The notes beneath the pieces are model-generated. The model saw only the letters and a program-made list of their open reading frames with translations. It ran no database searches and had not been told where the DNA came from. This document shows, piece after piece, positions 8,305-16,948 of a stretch of 35,772 nucleotides of DNA (position 1 is its first letter; each line of letters starts with the position of its first letter). A program made the translations under genes and the position numbers. This stretch comes from Oscillospiraceae bacterium (GTDB lineage Bacteria > Bacillota > Clostridia > Oscillospirales > Ruminococcaceae). The stretch spans positions 1 to 35,772 of the forward strand of contig SVMZ01000032.1 of the NCBI GenBank assembly GCA_015067185.1, given 5' to 3'.

Positions 8305-11148
8305 TTGCCAATTGATAAAATTGTAATCAAAGGGGCCAAAGCCCATAACCTGAAAAACGTCGACCTCGTGCTCCCCCGTGACAAAATGATTGTTTTTACG
8401 GGTCTTTCCGGCTCGGGCAAGAGCACCCTTGCTTTCGACACCATCTATGCCGACGGACAGCGTCGCTATGTGGAGAGTCTCTCCTCCTATGCCCGTATGT
8501 TCCTCGGTCAGATGGATAAACCCGATGTGGAATACATTGAGGGACTTTCCCCCGCCATTTCCATCGATCAGAAAACCACCTCTAAAAATCCCCGTTCTAC
8601 GGTGGGTACCGTTACCGAAATCTACGACTACCTCCGTCTTCTCTATGCCAGAATCGGTATCCCTCACTGCCCTGTCTGCGGTAAGGAGATCCGTCAGCAG
8701 ACGGTGGATCAGATCGTGGAGCAAATTCTTGCGCTTCCCAGCGGGAAGCGGCTCCAGATCCTCGCACCCATTGTCCGCGGACGCAAAGGCGAATATCAAA
8801 AGGAGTTTGCTGCTGCCCGCAAATCCGGCTATGTCCGTGTGCGCGTGGATTCGGTAATCTATGATCTCTCTGAAGAGATCAAGCTGGAAAAAAATAAAAA
8901 ACATACCATCGAAATTGTGGTGGACCGCCTTGTGGTCAAACCGGAAGTCCGCTCCCGTCTTGCCGATTCTCTGGAGACTGCCATGTCTCTCTCCGGCGGT
9001 CTGGTCAATGTGGATGTGGACGGAGAAAAGCCGCTCAGCTTTTCCCAGAACTATGCCTGTCCCGACCACGGTGTCAGTGTGGAAGAGCTTACCCCCAGAA
9101 TGTTCTCCTTCAACAACCCCTATGGCGCCTGCCCAAAATGTACCGGTCTCGGCGTATTTATGCGTGTTGATCCCGACCTTGTCATCCCCAACAAACAGCT
9201 CTCCATCAAAGAGGGGGCCATCCGCGCCAGCGGCTGGTACTATTCTGACGGCGGTATCGCACAGATGTACTATGAAGCCCTTGCCAAAGAATACAACTTT
9301 TCCCTGGATACCCCCGTTGCCGAGCTTCCCAAAGAGGCTTTGAATGTTGTGCTTTACGGCACCAACGGTAAAAAACTGACGGTAAAACGGGATACCGAAT
9401 TTTCCAGCGGCACCTACTATACCGATTTTGAAGGAGTCATCAACAATCTGGAACGCCGCTTCAACGAAACCAACAGCGATTGGTCCCGGGAGGAGATCGC
9501 CTCCGTCATGAGTGCCGTCCCCTGCCCCGAATGCGGTGGAAACAGACTGAAAAAAGAATCTCTCTCCGTCACCGTCGGCGGCATCAACATCAGTGATTTC
9601 TGTAAGATGTCGGTGCGCAAAGCACTGGAATTTACCGATAACGTCACCCTGTCCGAGCGTGAAGAGATGATCTCCAGACAAATCACCAAGGAGATCCGCT
9701 CCCGTCTCACCTTCCTCAAAAACGTGGGTCTGGAATATCTCACCCTCTCTCGCCCTGCCGAAACGCTCTCCGGCGGCGAAAGTCAGCGCATCCGCCTTGC
9801 CACGCAGATCGGCTCCTCTCTGGTGGGTGTTCTGTATATCCTGGATGAGCCCAGTATCGGTCTGCATCAGCGGGACAACGATAAGTTGATCGATGCACTC
9901 AAAAATCTCCGTGATCTCGGCAATACCCTCATCATTGTCGAACACGATGACGATACCATGCTCGCTGCCGACCACATCGTGGATATCGGTCCCGGTGCCG
10001 GTGTTCACGGCGGTGAGATTGTCTGTTCCGGTACCCTGGAGGATATCAAAAACTGCGAACGCTCCATCACCGGACAATATCTCAGCGGCAGACGCGTCAT
10101 TCCCATTCCCACCTCCCGCCGCGAAGGCAACGGCACCTTTCTTGAGATAAAAGGCGCCCGCGAACACAACCTGAAAAATCTCAACATCCAGGTTCCCCTT
10201 GGCACCTTCACCGTTGTCACTGGTGTTTCCGGCTCCGGTAAGAGTTCTCTGGTCAACGAGATCCTCTATAAATCCCTTGCCGCCAAGCTCAACGGTGCTC
10301 ACACCCGTCCCGGAGATCACGATGACATTGAAGGACTTGAAAATCTCGATAAAATTATCGGTATCGACCAGTCCCCCATCGGCCGCACCCCCCGCTCCAA
10401 CCCCGCCACCTATACCGGTGTGTTTAATGATATCCGCACCCTCTTTGCCGAAACGGCAGATGCCAAAATGCACGGTTACAATGCCAGCCGCTTCTCCTTC
10501 AATGTCAAAGGCGGCCGCTGCGAAGCCTGTGAGGGAGACGGAATCATTAAAATTGAAATGCATTTCCTCCCGGATGTCTACGTCCCCTGCGAAGTATGTA
10601 AAGGCAGACGTTACAATAATGAGACGCTGGAAGTCCGCTACAAAGGCAAAAATATCTATGATGTGCTGGAAATGACCGTAGAGGAAAGTGTGGAATTTTT
10701 CAGCGCCATCCCCAAGATCAAACGCAAGCTGGAAACACTCTACGAAGTTGGTCTCGGTTACATTAAACTGGGACAGCCTGCCACCACCCTCTCCGGCGGT
10801 GAGGCCCAGCGCGTTAAGCTGGCCACAGAGCTCTCCAAACGCTCCACCGGCAAAACCATTTACGTTCTCGATGAACCCACCACCGGCCTGCACAAGGACG
10901 ACGTCAAAAAATTGATTGAAGTGCTGCAGCGCCTTGTGGATGCAGGCAACACCATCGTCATGATCGAGCACAACCTGGATGTGATCAAAACCGCCGACTA
11001 TATCATCGATCTCGGTCCCGACGGCGGAGATAAAGGCGGTGAACTGGTTGCCTGCGGCACACCCGAACAAGTAGCAAAAAGCCGCCGTTCCTATACCGGA
11101 CAATATATCAAACGAGCTCTCGCCGAAGAGAAAAATAGAAAAAATTGA
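8305..11148 (+). CDS. uvrA: Excinuclease ABC subunit A
   Basis: UvrA is the DNA-damage sensor ATPase. The 947-residue protein has two ABC ATPase halves. The first has Walker A GLSGSGKS (33-40), a zinc finger starting [11 protein letters not shown] and [12 protein letters not shown]. The second has [10 protein letters not shown], the large zinc module with [11 protein letters not shown] and [10 protein letters not shown], and [12 protein letters not shown] with ILDEP and [10 protein letters not shown] Walker B motifs. The start is TTG at 8305 with AGGA 8 bases upstream; the sequence [16 protein letters not shown] aligns well with the family from that point. It sits directly behind uvrB and ahead of a HAD phosphatase gene. 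The long antisense frame over this gene is a codon-bias shadow. Confidence 0.98.
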   Translation: MPIDKIVIKGAKAHNLKNVDLVLPRDKMIVFTGLSGSGKSTLAFDTIYADGQRRYVESLSSYARMFLGQMDKPDVEYIEGLSPAISIDQKTTSKNPRSTVGTVTEIYDYLRLLYARIGIPHCPVCGKEIRQQTVDQIVEQILALPSGKRLQILAPIVRGRKGEYQKEFAAARKSGYVRVRVDSVIYDLSEEIKLEKNKKHTIEIVVDRLVVKPEVRSRLADSLETAMSLSGGLVNVDVDGEKPLSFSQNYACPDHGVSVEELTPRMFSFNNPYGACPKCTGLGVFMRVDPDLVIPNKQLSIKEGAIRASGWYYSDGGIAQMYYEALAKEYNFSLDTPVAELPKEALNVVLYGTNGKKLTVKRDTEFSSGTYYTDFEGVINNLERRFNETNSDWSREEIASVMSAVPCPECGGNRLKKESLSVTVGGINISDFCKMSVRKALEFTDNVTLSEREEMISRQITKEIRSRLTFLKNVGLEYLTLSRPAETLSGGESQRIRLATQIGSSLVGVLYILDEPSIGLHQRDNDKLIDALKNLRDLGNTLIIVEHDDDTMLAADHIVDIGPGAGVHGGEIVCSGTLEDIKNCERSITGQYLSGRRVIPIPTSRREGNGTFLEIKGAREHNLKNLNIQVPLGTFTVVTGVSGSGKSSLVNEILYKSLAAKLNGAHTRPGDHDDIEGLENLDKIIGIDQSPIGRTPRSNPATYTGVFNDIRTLFAETADAKMHGYNASRFSFNVKGGRCEACEGDGIIKIEMHFLPDVYVPCEVCKGRRYNNETLEVRYKGKNIYDVLEMTVEESVEFFSAIPKIKRKLETLYEVGLGYIKLGQPATTLSGGEAQRVKLATELSKRSTGKTIYVLDEPTTGLHKDDVKKLIEVLQRLVDAGNTIVMIEHNLDVIKTADYIIDLGPDGGDKGGELVACGTPEQVAKSRRSYTGQYIKRALAEEKNRKN

Positions 11149-11180
11149 TTTTAACCGCAACAGAAAGGATAGAAAATATC

Positions 11181-11834
11181 ATGTACAAACTGGCGATATT
11201 CGATATGGACGGAACCATTCTCGATTCTCTGGAGGATATTGTGTTGTGCTGCAACAGAGCCCTGGAGGATTTTGGTTTTCCTTCCCACCCCAGAGAGGCC
11301 TATCACTATTTTATCGGCAACGGCGCTCGCACGCTGGTCCAGCGCTCCATGCCGAAAGAAAAACAGTTTGACGAGGCTTTGCTTGATGCTGTTCATGCGC
11401 GCTACACCGCTTATTACAAGGACCACGGCAACGATCACACCTGTCCCTATCCGGGCATTGTTGACATACTGACCAAACTCAAAGAAAACGGTGTACGCCT
11501 GGGTGTCGTCTCCAACAAACCCAATGCTCCCACCAATGAGCTGGCTGAACTGCATTTTCCCGGTCTTTTCGATCTTGTTTTCGGTGAACGCAACGGTGTT
11601 CCCATCAAGCCCGCCCCCAATGCCATCTATGAAATGATGGAGCACCTTGATGTTACAGCGGGAGAAACAATCTATTTCGGCGACAGTGGCGTAGATATGG
11701 AAACCGGTGTCAATGCCGGACTCTATACTGTCGGTGTTTTATGGGGATTCAGACCAAAAAACGAGCTTGAAGAAAACGGTGCTACCTGCACAATTGACAA
11801 AGTTGAGCAGATTGCCGATTTAATTTTAAATTGA
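11181..11834 (+). CDS. HAD-superfamily phosphatase, phosphoglycolate phosphatase-like
   Basis: The 217-residue protein has all HAD motifs: FDMDGTILDS with the nucleophile aspartate at the N-terminus, VSNKP (motif II), the lysine in IKPAPNAI (motif III) and FGDSGVDMETG (motif IV). The cap domain between residues 15 and 85 is of the helical subtype seen in phosphoglycolate phosphatase (Gph) and pyrophosphatase PpaX. The exact substrate cannot be fixed by sequence. The ATG at 11181 is chosen because AAAGGA precedes it and the family begins with this MYKLAIFDMDGT stretch; an earlier in-frame start has no RBS. It is 32 bases after uvrA and probably the third gene of the uvrBA operon. Phosphoglycolate arises during repair of oxidative strand breaks, which would fit, but this is inference. 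Confidence 0.9.
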   Translation: MYKLAIFDMDGTILDSLEDIVLCCNRALEDFGFPSHPREAYHYFIGNGARTLVQRSMPKEKQFDEALLDAVHARYTAYYKDHGNDHTCPYPGIVDILTKLKENGVRLGVVSNKPNAPTNELAELHFPGLFDLVFGERNGVPIKPAPNAIYEMMEHLDVTAGETIYFGDSGVDMETGVNAGLYTVGVLWGFRPKNELEENGATCTIDKVEQIADLILN

Positions 11835-11836
11835 GG

Positions 11837-11865
11837 TTGACAAATCCACCAAAAGGGTGTATCAT
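11837..11865 (+). promoter_or_regulatory. Promoter of the T-box operon
   Basis: A perfect TTGACA (11837-11842) and TATCAT (11860-11865) are separated by 17 bases. It starts 3 bases after the stop of the upstream HAD gene; transcription would begin near 11872. Confidence 0.85.
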
Positions 11866-11871
11866 ATCTAC

Positions 11872-12158
11872 ATACTTTAAACAAAGGCTGCGACGGAGAC
11901 AGCATGTACAGTGTTCTGTGCACAGAGAGACGGCAGGTTTTTTTGAAAAACATGGTGAAAGCCGGAGACAGACAGTACATCAGCGAATCACTCCAGAGCC
12001 GGAAGCTGAACGGTTTTACACGGTAAAATCCAGTAAGTTATCCCGTGAGATCGCGTTAAGATCAAGGACTTGTTGGAGTCTTGCTAAGAGGCGCTTTGTG
12101 CGCAATATGGGTGGTACCGCGGATTATGTCCGTCCCATTTATGGGGCGGACTTTTTAT
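11872..12158 (+). promoter_or_regulatory. T-box riboswitch, specifier best read as AUC (isoleucine)
   Basis: The leader carries the T-box sequence GGGTGGTACCGCGG (12109-12122), whose bulge pairs with the uncharged tRNA acceptor end. Stem I shows the AGAGAG and GGTGAAAGCC apical motifs. The lower stem GGAG (11895-11898) pairs with CTCC (11991-11994), and ATGTAC (11904-11909) pairs with GTACAT (11975-11980). These frame the specifier loop CAGCGAATCA. The codon followed by the conserved purine next to the lower stem is ATC-A (11987-11990), isoleucine. A one-base-shifted reading, TCA, would give serine but lacks the following purine. The leader ends in a terminator hairpin, so uncharged tRNA should switch on the two genes downstream. 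Confidence 0.93.
12128..12158 (+). terminator. T-box conditional terminator
   Basis: GTCCGTCCC (12128-12136) pairs with GGGGCGGAC (12143-12151), 9 bp with one T-G pair, followed by TTTTTATTTTTT. It competes with the antiterminator formed by the T-box sequence just upstream. Confidence 0.9.
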
Positions 12159-12187
12159 TTTTTCTATTAATCAAAGGAGGAAAAATT

Positions 12188-12775
12188 ATGGAAAATCAAC
12201 TTATCGAAATCGCTCAACGCATCAAAACCATGAGGGAAATTCTTGAAATATCCCATGAAACCATGGCAGAGCAACTCGGAATTTCCAAAGAAGATTATCT
12301 GGAACACGAATCCGGAAACCGAGACTTCTCTTTCACCTTCTTATATGGATGCGCCAAAATTTTTGGTATCGATATTGTTGAACTGATTACCGGAGAAGCT
12401 CCAAAGCTTTCTTTCTATACCATCGTGCGCAAGAACAGCGGACTCCCCATCAAACGCCGCGCAGGCTTTACTTACAATCACCTTGCTTACAGCTTCAAAA
12501 ATAAAAAGGCTGAACCTTTCCTTGTAAAGGCTCCCTACAGCGAAGAAGCTCAGCACCAACCTATTGCACTCTCCCAACATGAGGGACAGGAGTTTGATTA
12601 CATTCTCAGCGGCAGCCTTAAGGTAGCCATGGAAGACCACATTGAAGTTCTCCATGAAGGAGACTCTATCTTCTACGATTCCGGTCACGGACACGGAATG
12701 ATCGCCTGCGGCGGTGAAGAATGTGTATTCTTAGCTTTGGTTCTCGGAGAAAAGGAGGAAAATGACAATGAGTAG
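12188..12775 (+). CDS. XRE-family transcriptional regulator with C-terminal cupin domain
   Basis: The 195-residue product has an N-terminal helix-turn-helix (about 8-60: IKTMREILEISHETMAEQLG, then YLEHESGNRDFS) and a C-terminal cupin barrel (about 110-190) with QHEGQEFDYILSG, LHEGDSIFYDSGHGHGM and a final beta strand. This HTH-cupin layout is that of small-ligand-sensing regulators, and genes of this type are often found beside AMP-forming acyl-CoA ligases. ATG 12188 follows a strong AAAGGAGG and lies 30 bases after the T-box terminator. It overlaps the ligase gene by 8 bases, so translation is probably coupled. The ligand may be the ligase substrate or product (inference). Confidence 0.9.
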   Translation: MENQLIEIAQRIKTMREILEISHETMAEQLGISKEDYLEHESGNRDFSFTFLYGCAKIFGIDIVELITGEAPKLSFYTIVRKNSGLPIKRRAGFTYNHLAYSFKNKKAEPFLVKAPYSEEAQHQPIALSQHEGQEFDYILSGSLKVAMEDHIEVLHEGDSIFYDSGHGHGMIACGGEECVFLALVLGEKEENDNE

Positions 12776-14420
12776 TCTTTATCAGAAATTTTGTAAAGTA
12801 AGCTTCGATGAAAACGGGGTTCTCAATAAGTTTGAGCCGGTATGCCCCGATAACTTTAACTTTTCTTATGATGTCGTAGACGAAATGGCTCGTATTGCAC
12901 CCGAACAGCGTGCTATGATCTGGTGCAACGATAAGGGTGAGGAACACATCTATTCCTTTAAGGATATGAGTGAATATTCCTCCAAAACCGCCAACTATTT
13001 CTCCGATCTCGGTATCGGCAAAGGAGACACCGTTCTGGTTATCCTCAAAAGACATTATCAGTTCTGGTTCACTATCCTTGCGCTTCATAAACTGGGCGCT
13101 GTTATCGTTCCCGCAACCAATCTTCTCACCGAGAAGGATATTGTCTACCGCTGTGATATGGCACAGATTAAGGCTGTTGTCTGCAGCGGCGAGGATGCCG
13201 TTGCCAATCATGTAGAAACCGCCGAGCCCAAGCTCAAAGCTCCCATCATAAAAATCTCCGCCATGGGCAGCCGTGACGGTTGGGACGACTTTGATGCAGG
13301 CGTTGAAGCTGCTTCCGCAGAATTTGCACGCCGTGAGAACAGCAAAGACGACGATATGTTGCTCTACTTCAGCTCCGGCACCACCGGCTATCCCAAAATG
13401 GTTATGCACAGCTATACCTATCCTATCGGACACATCATCACCGGCAGCTTCTGGCACGATGTAAAGGATACCGATATCCATCTTACTGTTGCCGAAACCG
13501 GTTGGGGCAAGGCTGTTTGGGGTAAGCTTTATGGTCAGTGGCTGGCAGGCGCCACCGTCTTTGTCTATGACTTTGATAAATTTACTCCGAAGGATCTGCT
13601 TGAAAAGATCGAAAAATATCACATCACCACCTTCTGCGCACCTCCCACCATCTACCGCTTCTTCATCAAGGAAGGTATGGAGGGTTATGATCTCTCCTCC
13701 CTGCGCTATGCTACAACAGCCGGTGAGGCTCTCAATCCCGAAGTTTACAATCGTTTCTTTGAATATACCGGACTGCGCCTGATGGAGGGCTTTGGTCAGA
13801 CCGAAACCACTCTCGCTCTGTTCAACGCTCCCGGCACCACACCCAAGCCCGGTTCCATGGGTAAACCCTCCCCCCTCTATGACGTCCGTCTTGTGGATGA
13901 GGACTACAACCCTGTTGCTCCCGGTCAGGTTGGTGAAATCACCATCTATCCCAACAACACCGGCAATGTTGGTCTCTTCAAGCGCTATCACCTCAACCCG
14001 GAAAGCACCGAAGCGGCTTGGGCAGGCGGCATCTACCACACCGGCGACACCGCCTGGATGGATGAAGACGGCTATTATTGGTATGTCGGCCGTACCGATG
14101 ATGTCATCAAGGCATCCGGTTACCGCATCGGACCCTTCGAGATCGAAAGTGTCCTGATGGAGCACCCTGCTGTTCTGGAATGTGCCGTCACCGGCGCACC
14201 CGATCCTGTCCGCGGCCAGGTTGTCAAGGCCACCATCGTGCTGATGAAGGGCTACGAAGGCTCCGACGAACTGGTGAAAGAGCTGCAGAACTATGTCAAG
14301 AAGCAGACCGCTCCTTATAAATATCCCCGCATCGTTGAATTTGTCAATGAGCTGCCCAAAACCATCAGCGGTAAGATCCGCCGCGTTGAGATCCGCAATC
14401 AGGATAAATCCAAGGCTTAA
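12768..14420 (+). CDS. AMP-forming acyl-CoA synthetase, medium-chain (MACS) type
   Basis: The product activates a carboxylic acid to its acyl-CoA through an acyl-adenylate. The 550-residue protein has P-loop YFSSGTTGYPK (200-210), GFGQTETT, YHTGDTAWMDEDGYYWYVGR, DDVIKASGYRIGPFEIE (hinge) and the C-terminal catalytic lysine in TISGKIRR (K536). The segment TVAETGWGKAVWGKLYGQWLAG matches medium-chain synthetases (ACSM/MACS) rather than acetyl-CoA synthetase. The start at 12768 is preferred because AGGAGG is 9 bases upstream; ATG 12762 would be only 3 bases away. It is the second gene under the isoleucine-type T-box. From memory, an archaeal MACS enzyme from Methanosarcina acetivorans prefers 2-methylbutyrate, which would fit isoleucine control, but the substrate here is unproven. 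Confidence 0.93.
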   Translation: MSSLYQKFCKVSFDENGVLNKFEPVCPDNFNFSYDVVDEMARIAPEQRAMIWCNDKGEEHIYSFKDMSEYSSKTANYFSDLGIGKGDTVLVILKRHYQFWFTILALHKLGAVIVPATNLLTEKDIVYRCDMAQIKAVVCSGEDAVANHVETAEPKLKAPIIKISAMGSRDGWDDFDAGVEAASAEFARRENSKDDDMLLYFSSGTTGYPKMVMHSYTYPIGHIITGSFWHDVKDTDIHLTVAETGWGKAVWGKLYGQWLAGATVFVYDFDKFTPKDLLEKIEKYHITTFCAPPTIYRFFIKEGMEGYDLSSLRYATTAGEALNPEVYNRFFEYTGLRLMEGFGQTETTLALFNAPGTTPKPGSMGKPSPLYDVRLVDEDYNPVAPGQVGEITIYPNNTGNVGLFKRYHLNPESTEAAWAGGIYHTGDTAWMDEDGYYWYVGRTDDVIKASGYRIGPFEIESVLMEHPAVLECAVTGAPDPVRGQVVKATIVLMKGYEGSDELVKELQNYVKKQTAPYKYPRIVEFVNELPKTISGKIRRVEIRNQDKSKA

Positions 14421-14444
14421 TGTTGAAGAATTATATTTTCAAAA

Positions 14445-14474
14445 CCCGGAAGGTGTGCTCTGCTGCCTTCCGGG
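14445..14474 (+). terminator. Hairpin after the acyl-CoA synthetase gene
   Basis: CCCGGAAGG (14445-14453) pairs perfectly with CCTTCCGGG (14466-14474). The following CTGCATTTCC is a weak T-tract, so termination may be partial. On the minus strand the stem is followed by TTTT. Confidence 0.6.
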
Positions 14475-14575
14475 CTGCATTTCCTGGAATAAATCTAATA
14501 CCAAAAGAATTTTTCACATAAACATTTACTATCGGTATATATCCCCTCTCTTCTTTTGTCCTCTTATGTCTGTTA

Positions 14576-14604
14576 TTGTCATTTAGGGTAACGCTTTATA
14601 CGAT
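14576..14604 (+). promoter_or_regulatory. Promoter of the Cof-type phosphatase operon
   Basis: TTGTCA (14576-14581) and TACGAT (14599-14604) are 17 bases apart, placing the start near 14611, about 50 bases before the gene. The stretch between this promoter and the hairpin at 14445-14474 shows nothing else. Confidence 0.6.
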
Positions 14605-14662
14605 ACGCTGCCGGTACCGCTGATGTTCGGCCCGATACATTATTATATATAAGGAGTATTTC

Positions 14663-15427
14663 ATGGATATCCGTATACTGGTCCTTGACCTCGACAATAC
14701 GCTGCTCCGTTCTGACAAAACACTGTCAGAACGTTCTGCAGTTGCGCTGAACAGCTGCCGCCAAAAGGGAATCCGCATTATTTTTGCATCCGCCCGACCT
14801 TTAAGAGATATTGTACCGTATAACGCTGTTTTCACACCCGACGCCATCGTTTTTCACACCGGCGCAGGAATCTGTGAAAACAACCGTACTGTCATGAGCA
14901 ATGCCATCCCCCCTGATGACGGCAACGCCATTTTGCAGGATCTGCTTAACCGGTATCCCACATCGCTTCTCTCCGCAGAGATCGGCGATCGGTTATATGC
15001 CAATTTTGATGCCAAAACCATCTGGCCTTTTACCCAATATACTCTTAACGATCTCTCCCGGCCTTTCCATGAACCTTTTTACAAGATCATTTCGTCCATA
15101 CAATCTCCCGAACAATTCAGTGAAATCAACCATCTTCTCCCCTCAACTGCCTACGCCCGCATTGCAGAAAACCGCTTGATTCTGATTATGAGCACCGCCG
15201 CCGCCAAACTCAGTGCCGTTAAACAGCTGTGTGAACGCTGGGATATTCCGCTCAAAAACACCGCTGCCTTTGGCGATGACCATATTGATCTGGATATCCT
15301 CACCCACTGCGGTGTTGGTGTGGCTGTGGCCAACGCCATCCCCGAGGCACTGGAAGCAGCAGACTATGTTACCACCTCCAATAATGAGGATGGTGTGGCT
15401 CTTTGGCTGGAGGAACATCTTTTATAA
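14663..15427 (+). CDS. Cof-type HAD-superfamily hydrolase
   Basis: The 254-residue protein is a type IIB (Cof) HAD phosphatase. DLDNTLLRSDKTLSERS at the N-terminus carries the nucleophile aspartate, FASARP is motif II, and a large alpha/beta cap covers about residues 80-185. The C-terminal AFGDDHIDLDILTHCGVGVAVANA holds the metal-binding aspartates. Cof enzymes dephosphorylate sugar phosphates or cofactors such as FMN and PLP, and their specificity is not readable from motifs. The ATG is preceded by AAGGAG with good spacing. Its stop codon overlaps the ATG of the following GNAT gene (TAATG), so the two were probably translationally coupled. Confidence 0.92.
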   Translation: MDIRILVLDLDNTLLRSDKTLSERSAVALNSCRQKGIRIIFASARPLRDIVPYNAVFTPDAIVFHTGAGICENNRTVMSNAIPPDDGNAILQDLLNRYPTSLLSAEIGDRLYANFDAKTIWPFTQYTLNDLSRPFHEPFYKIISSIQSPEQFSEINHLLPSTAYARIAENRLILIMSTAAAKLSAVKQLCERWDIPLKNTAAFGDDHIDLDILTHCGVGVAVANAIPEALEAADYVTTSNNEDGVALWLEEHLL

Positions 15428-15938
15428 TGCATACGAAAAAGGATTACACTGCAATAAGACTTGCCAGTCACGATGATGCTGCAAGATGTGCTGATATCCA
15501 TATTCGATCCTGGATATTTGCATACAGCAATTACATTTCTGAAACGACTCTTGAAAGACAGAATGCCAATCGTCCCCTCCTCTGTTCGAAACTGCTTTCA
15601 AATAATCAAAATATCCACTACGTTATCGAAGCGGATGATAAAATAACAGGATTTTTCACGATTAATCCTTCCCGCGACAGTGATATAACCGACACTTATG
15701 AACTTACAGGATTATACCTTGATCCGGATTACACAGGAATGGGTCTGGGAAATCTTGCCCTTTCCTGGATTAACTCTGAGATAGCGGCAAGAGGAATCAC
15801 ACGGTTTCCCTTGGGGTTCTGGATAAAAATGCCCGCGCAAAATCATTTTATGAGAAAAACGGCTTTTTTCACGACGGCACCACCAAAAACAGCGGTTTGG
15901 ATGACCGTATGGAAGAGCGATATCTATGCCACATTTAA
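15427..15938 (+). pseudogene. GNAT acetyltransferase with a frameshift
   Basis: Starting at ATG 15427, the frame encodes a GNAT fold: YTAIRLASHDDAARCADIHIRSW, then YVIEADDKITGFFTI, then LTGLYLDPDYTGMGLGNLALSW, the acetyl-CoA-binding region. After RGITRF (about 15807) the frame becomes unlike GNATs. The frame resumes in the next register with LGVLDKNARAKSFYEKNGF, the canonical last GNAT motif, and ends with EERYLCHI at 15938. Between the codons for RF and LG there are two bases (CC) instead of three, so one base is missing at about 15808-15810. The unshifted frame runs on to 15975 with a nonsense tail. This is either a real recent inactivation or an assembly error. Confidence 0.8.
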
Positions 15939-15971
15939 AACAAACTATCTTTCCCCTGAAAGGATGATTCT

Positions 15972-16493
15972 ATGACCGTCAAACGAACAGAACTGAAAGA
16001 ATGGAAGCTGGAATACGCCCCCGCTCTGGCCGCGTCTCTTTCCAACCCCAAAATCCTTGCCAATCTCCGTGACGGTCTGCCATATCCCTATACGGAAGAG
16101 GAGGCCCAAAAGTTTATCCTCTCCATGCAGGCCGCCAACCATAACAACAACTTTTTCTTTGCCATATCCGCCGACGAGCAGATTATCGGCAATATTTCGG
16201 TCACGCGGATGACCAATATTCACTCCCGGACCGCCGAACTGGGCTACTACATTGCAGAGGAATACTGGGGACAGGGCATTATGACCGCTGCAGTAAAGCA
16301 GATGTGTACCCATGTTTTTGAAAACAGCGATATCATCCGCATTTTTGCCGAACCCTTTGCCTACAACATCGGCTCCTGCCGCGTGCTGGAAAAGGCCGGC
16401 TTCACCCTTGAGGGCACCCTGCGCAGCAATGCCGTAAAAAACGGTACCGTGCTGGATATGAAAATGTATTCCCTGCTGCGCACCGACTTCTGA
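15972..16493 (+). CDS. GNAT-family N-acetyltransferase, RimJ/RimL-like
   Basis: The 173-residue protein has the GNAT domain typical of the RimJ/RimL type. LKEWKLEYAPALAASLSNPKI at the N-terminus is followed by NNFFFAISADEQIIGNISV, then AELGYYIAEEYWGQGIMTAAVKQM with the pyrophosphate-binding Gln-x-x-Gly region, and a C-terminal RIFAEPFAYNIGSCRVLEKAGFTLEG. Such enzymes acetylate protein N-termini, amino sugars or small amines; the substrate here is unknown. AAAGGA lies upstream of the ATG at a usual distance. It follows the broken GNAT gene and is probably in the same transcript. The last motif is intact, in contrast with its neighbour. Confidence 0.9.
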   Translation: MTVKRTELKEWKLEYAPALAASLSNPKILANLRDGLPYPYTEEEAQKFILSMQAANHNNNFFFAISADEQIIGNISVTRMTNIHSRTAELGYYIAEEYWGQGIMTAAVKQMCTHVFENSDIIRIFAEPFAYNIGSCRVLEKAGFTLEGTLRSNAVKNGTVLDMKMYSLLRTDF

Positions 16494-16630
16494 CATTCGT
16501 GTTTTTTATATTCAAAAGTTATTTTTTCTCTTCAAAACGGAAATCATGGCTTTTTTTGCCTTTATTCTTCTTTTTTAGACAAACAATTCACACTAAATTT
16601 GCTATTTATCAATAAACTTTTCCTTTGCTC

Positions 16631-16659
16631 TTGATTTTGCGACACGCATCATGTATAAT
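16631..16659 (+). promoter_or_regulatory. Promoter of the lysine riboswitch and nhaC-type gene
   Basis: TTGATT (16631-16636) and a perfect TATAAT (16654-16659) are 17 bases apart. Transcription would begin near 16666, just before the aptamer. The stretch from 16494 to 16630 is AT-rich and shows nothing else. Confidence 0.85.
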
Positions 16660-16671
16660 AATCTCACAATG

Positions 16672-16839
16672 ATAGAGGTGCGGTTTTTATCAGTAACATG
16701 GCAGCGGTTTTATTCTCCGCCGGCTCGGAAAAGCCCATGTGAAAGGAAATACCGCCGAAACTTGCAGAATGTTTCCGCAAACTGCAGGTTGGGGTGCGAT
16801 AAAATATGTCGTACACTGTCACATTTGTGGAGGGCTATC
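16672..16839 (+). promoter_or_regulatory. Lysine riboswitch (L-box) aptamer
   Basis: The conserved L-box blocks appear in order: AGAGGTGCGG (16674-16683), ATCAGTA, GTGAAAGGAAATACCGCCGA, GGTTGGGGTGCGAT and the closing CTGTCACATTTGTGGAGGGC. The five-helix lysine aptamer is therefore complete. A terminator hairpin follows at 16870-16902, so lysine binding should stop transcription of the transporter gene at 16949. Confidence 0.95.
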
Positions 16840-16869
16840 GTGTCTGTGTCGTTCAAAGGAAGGAACTGC

Positions 16870-16902
16870 AAGACTGCGTTAGTCCGCAGTCTTTTCTTTT
16901 TT
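16870..16902 (+). terminator. Lysine riboswitch expression-platform terminator
   Basis: AAGACTGCG (16870-16878) pairs perfectly with CGCAGTCTT (16885-16893), followed by TTCTTTTTT. It sits between the aptamer and the transporter gene. Confidence 0.9.
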
Positions 16903-16948
16903 CCCGAAACCGGAGAGTTTCACAAAAAAATTTTAAGGAGTTGTTCTC

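Noticed and set aside
8266-11160. A 964-codon open frame antisense to uvrA
   Set aside because: It mirrors the uvrA codons; its composition is low-complexity and family-less, while uvrA on the plus strand has every motif. The same holds for long antisense frames over nhaC (16853-18406), the ligase (12666-14165), lon (28407-31088) and the permeases (33251-35077).
11986-11991. Serine (UCA) or histidine (CAC) reading of the T-box specifier
   Set aside because: UCA follows GAA directly but is not followed by the conserved purine, and CAC would cut into the lower stem. AUC-A fits the stem boundaries best. The serine reading is not fully excluded.
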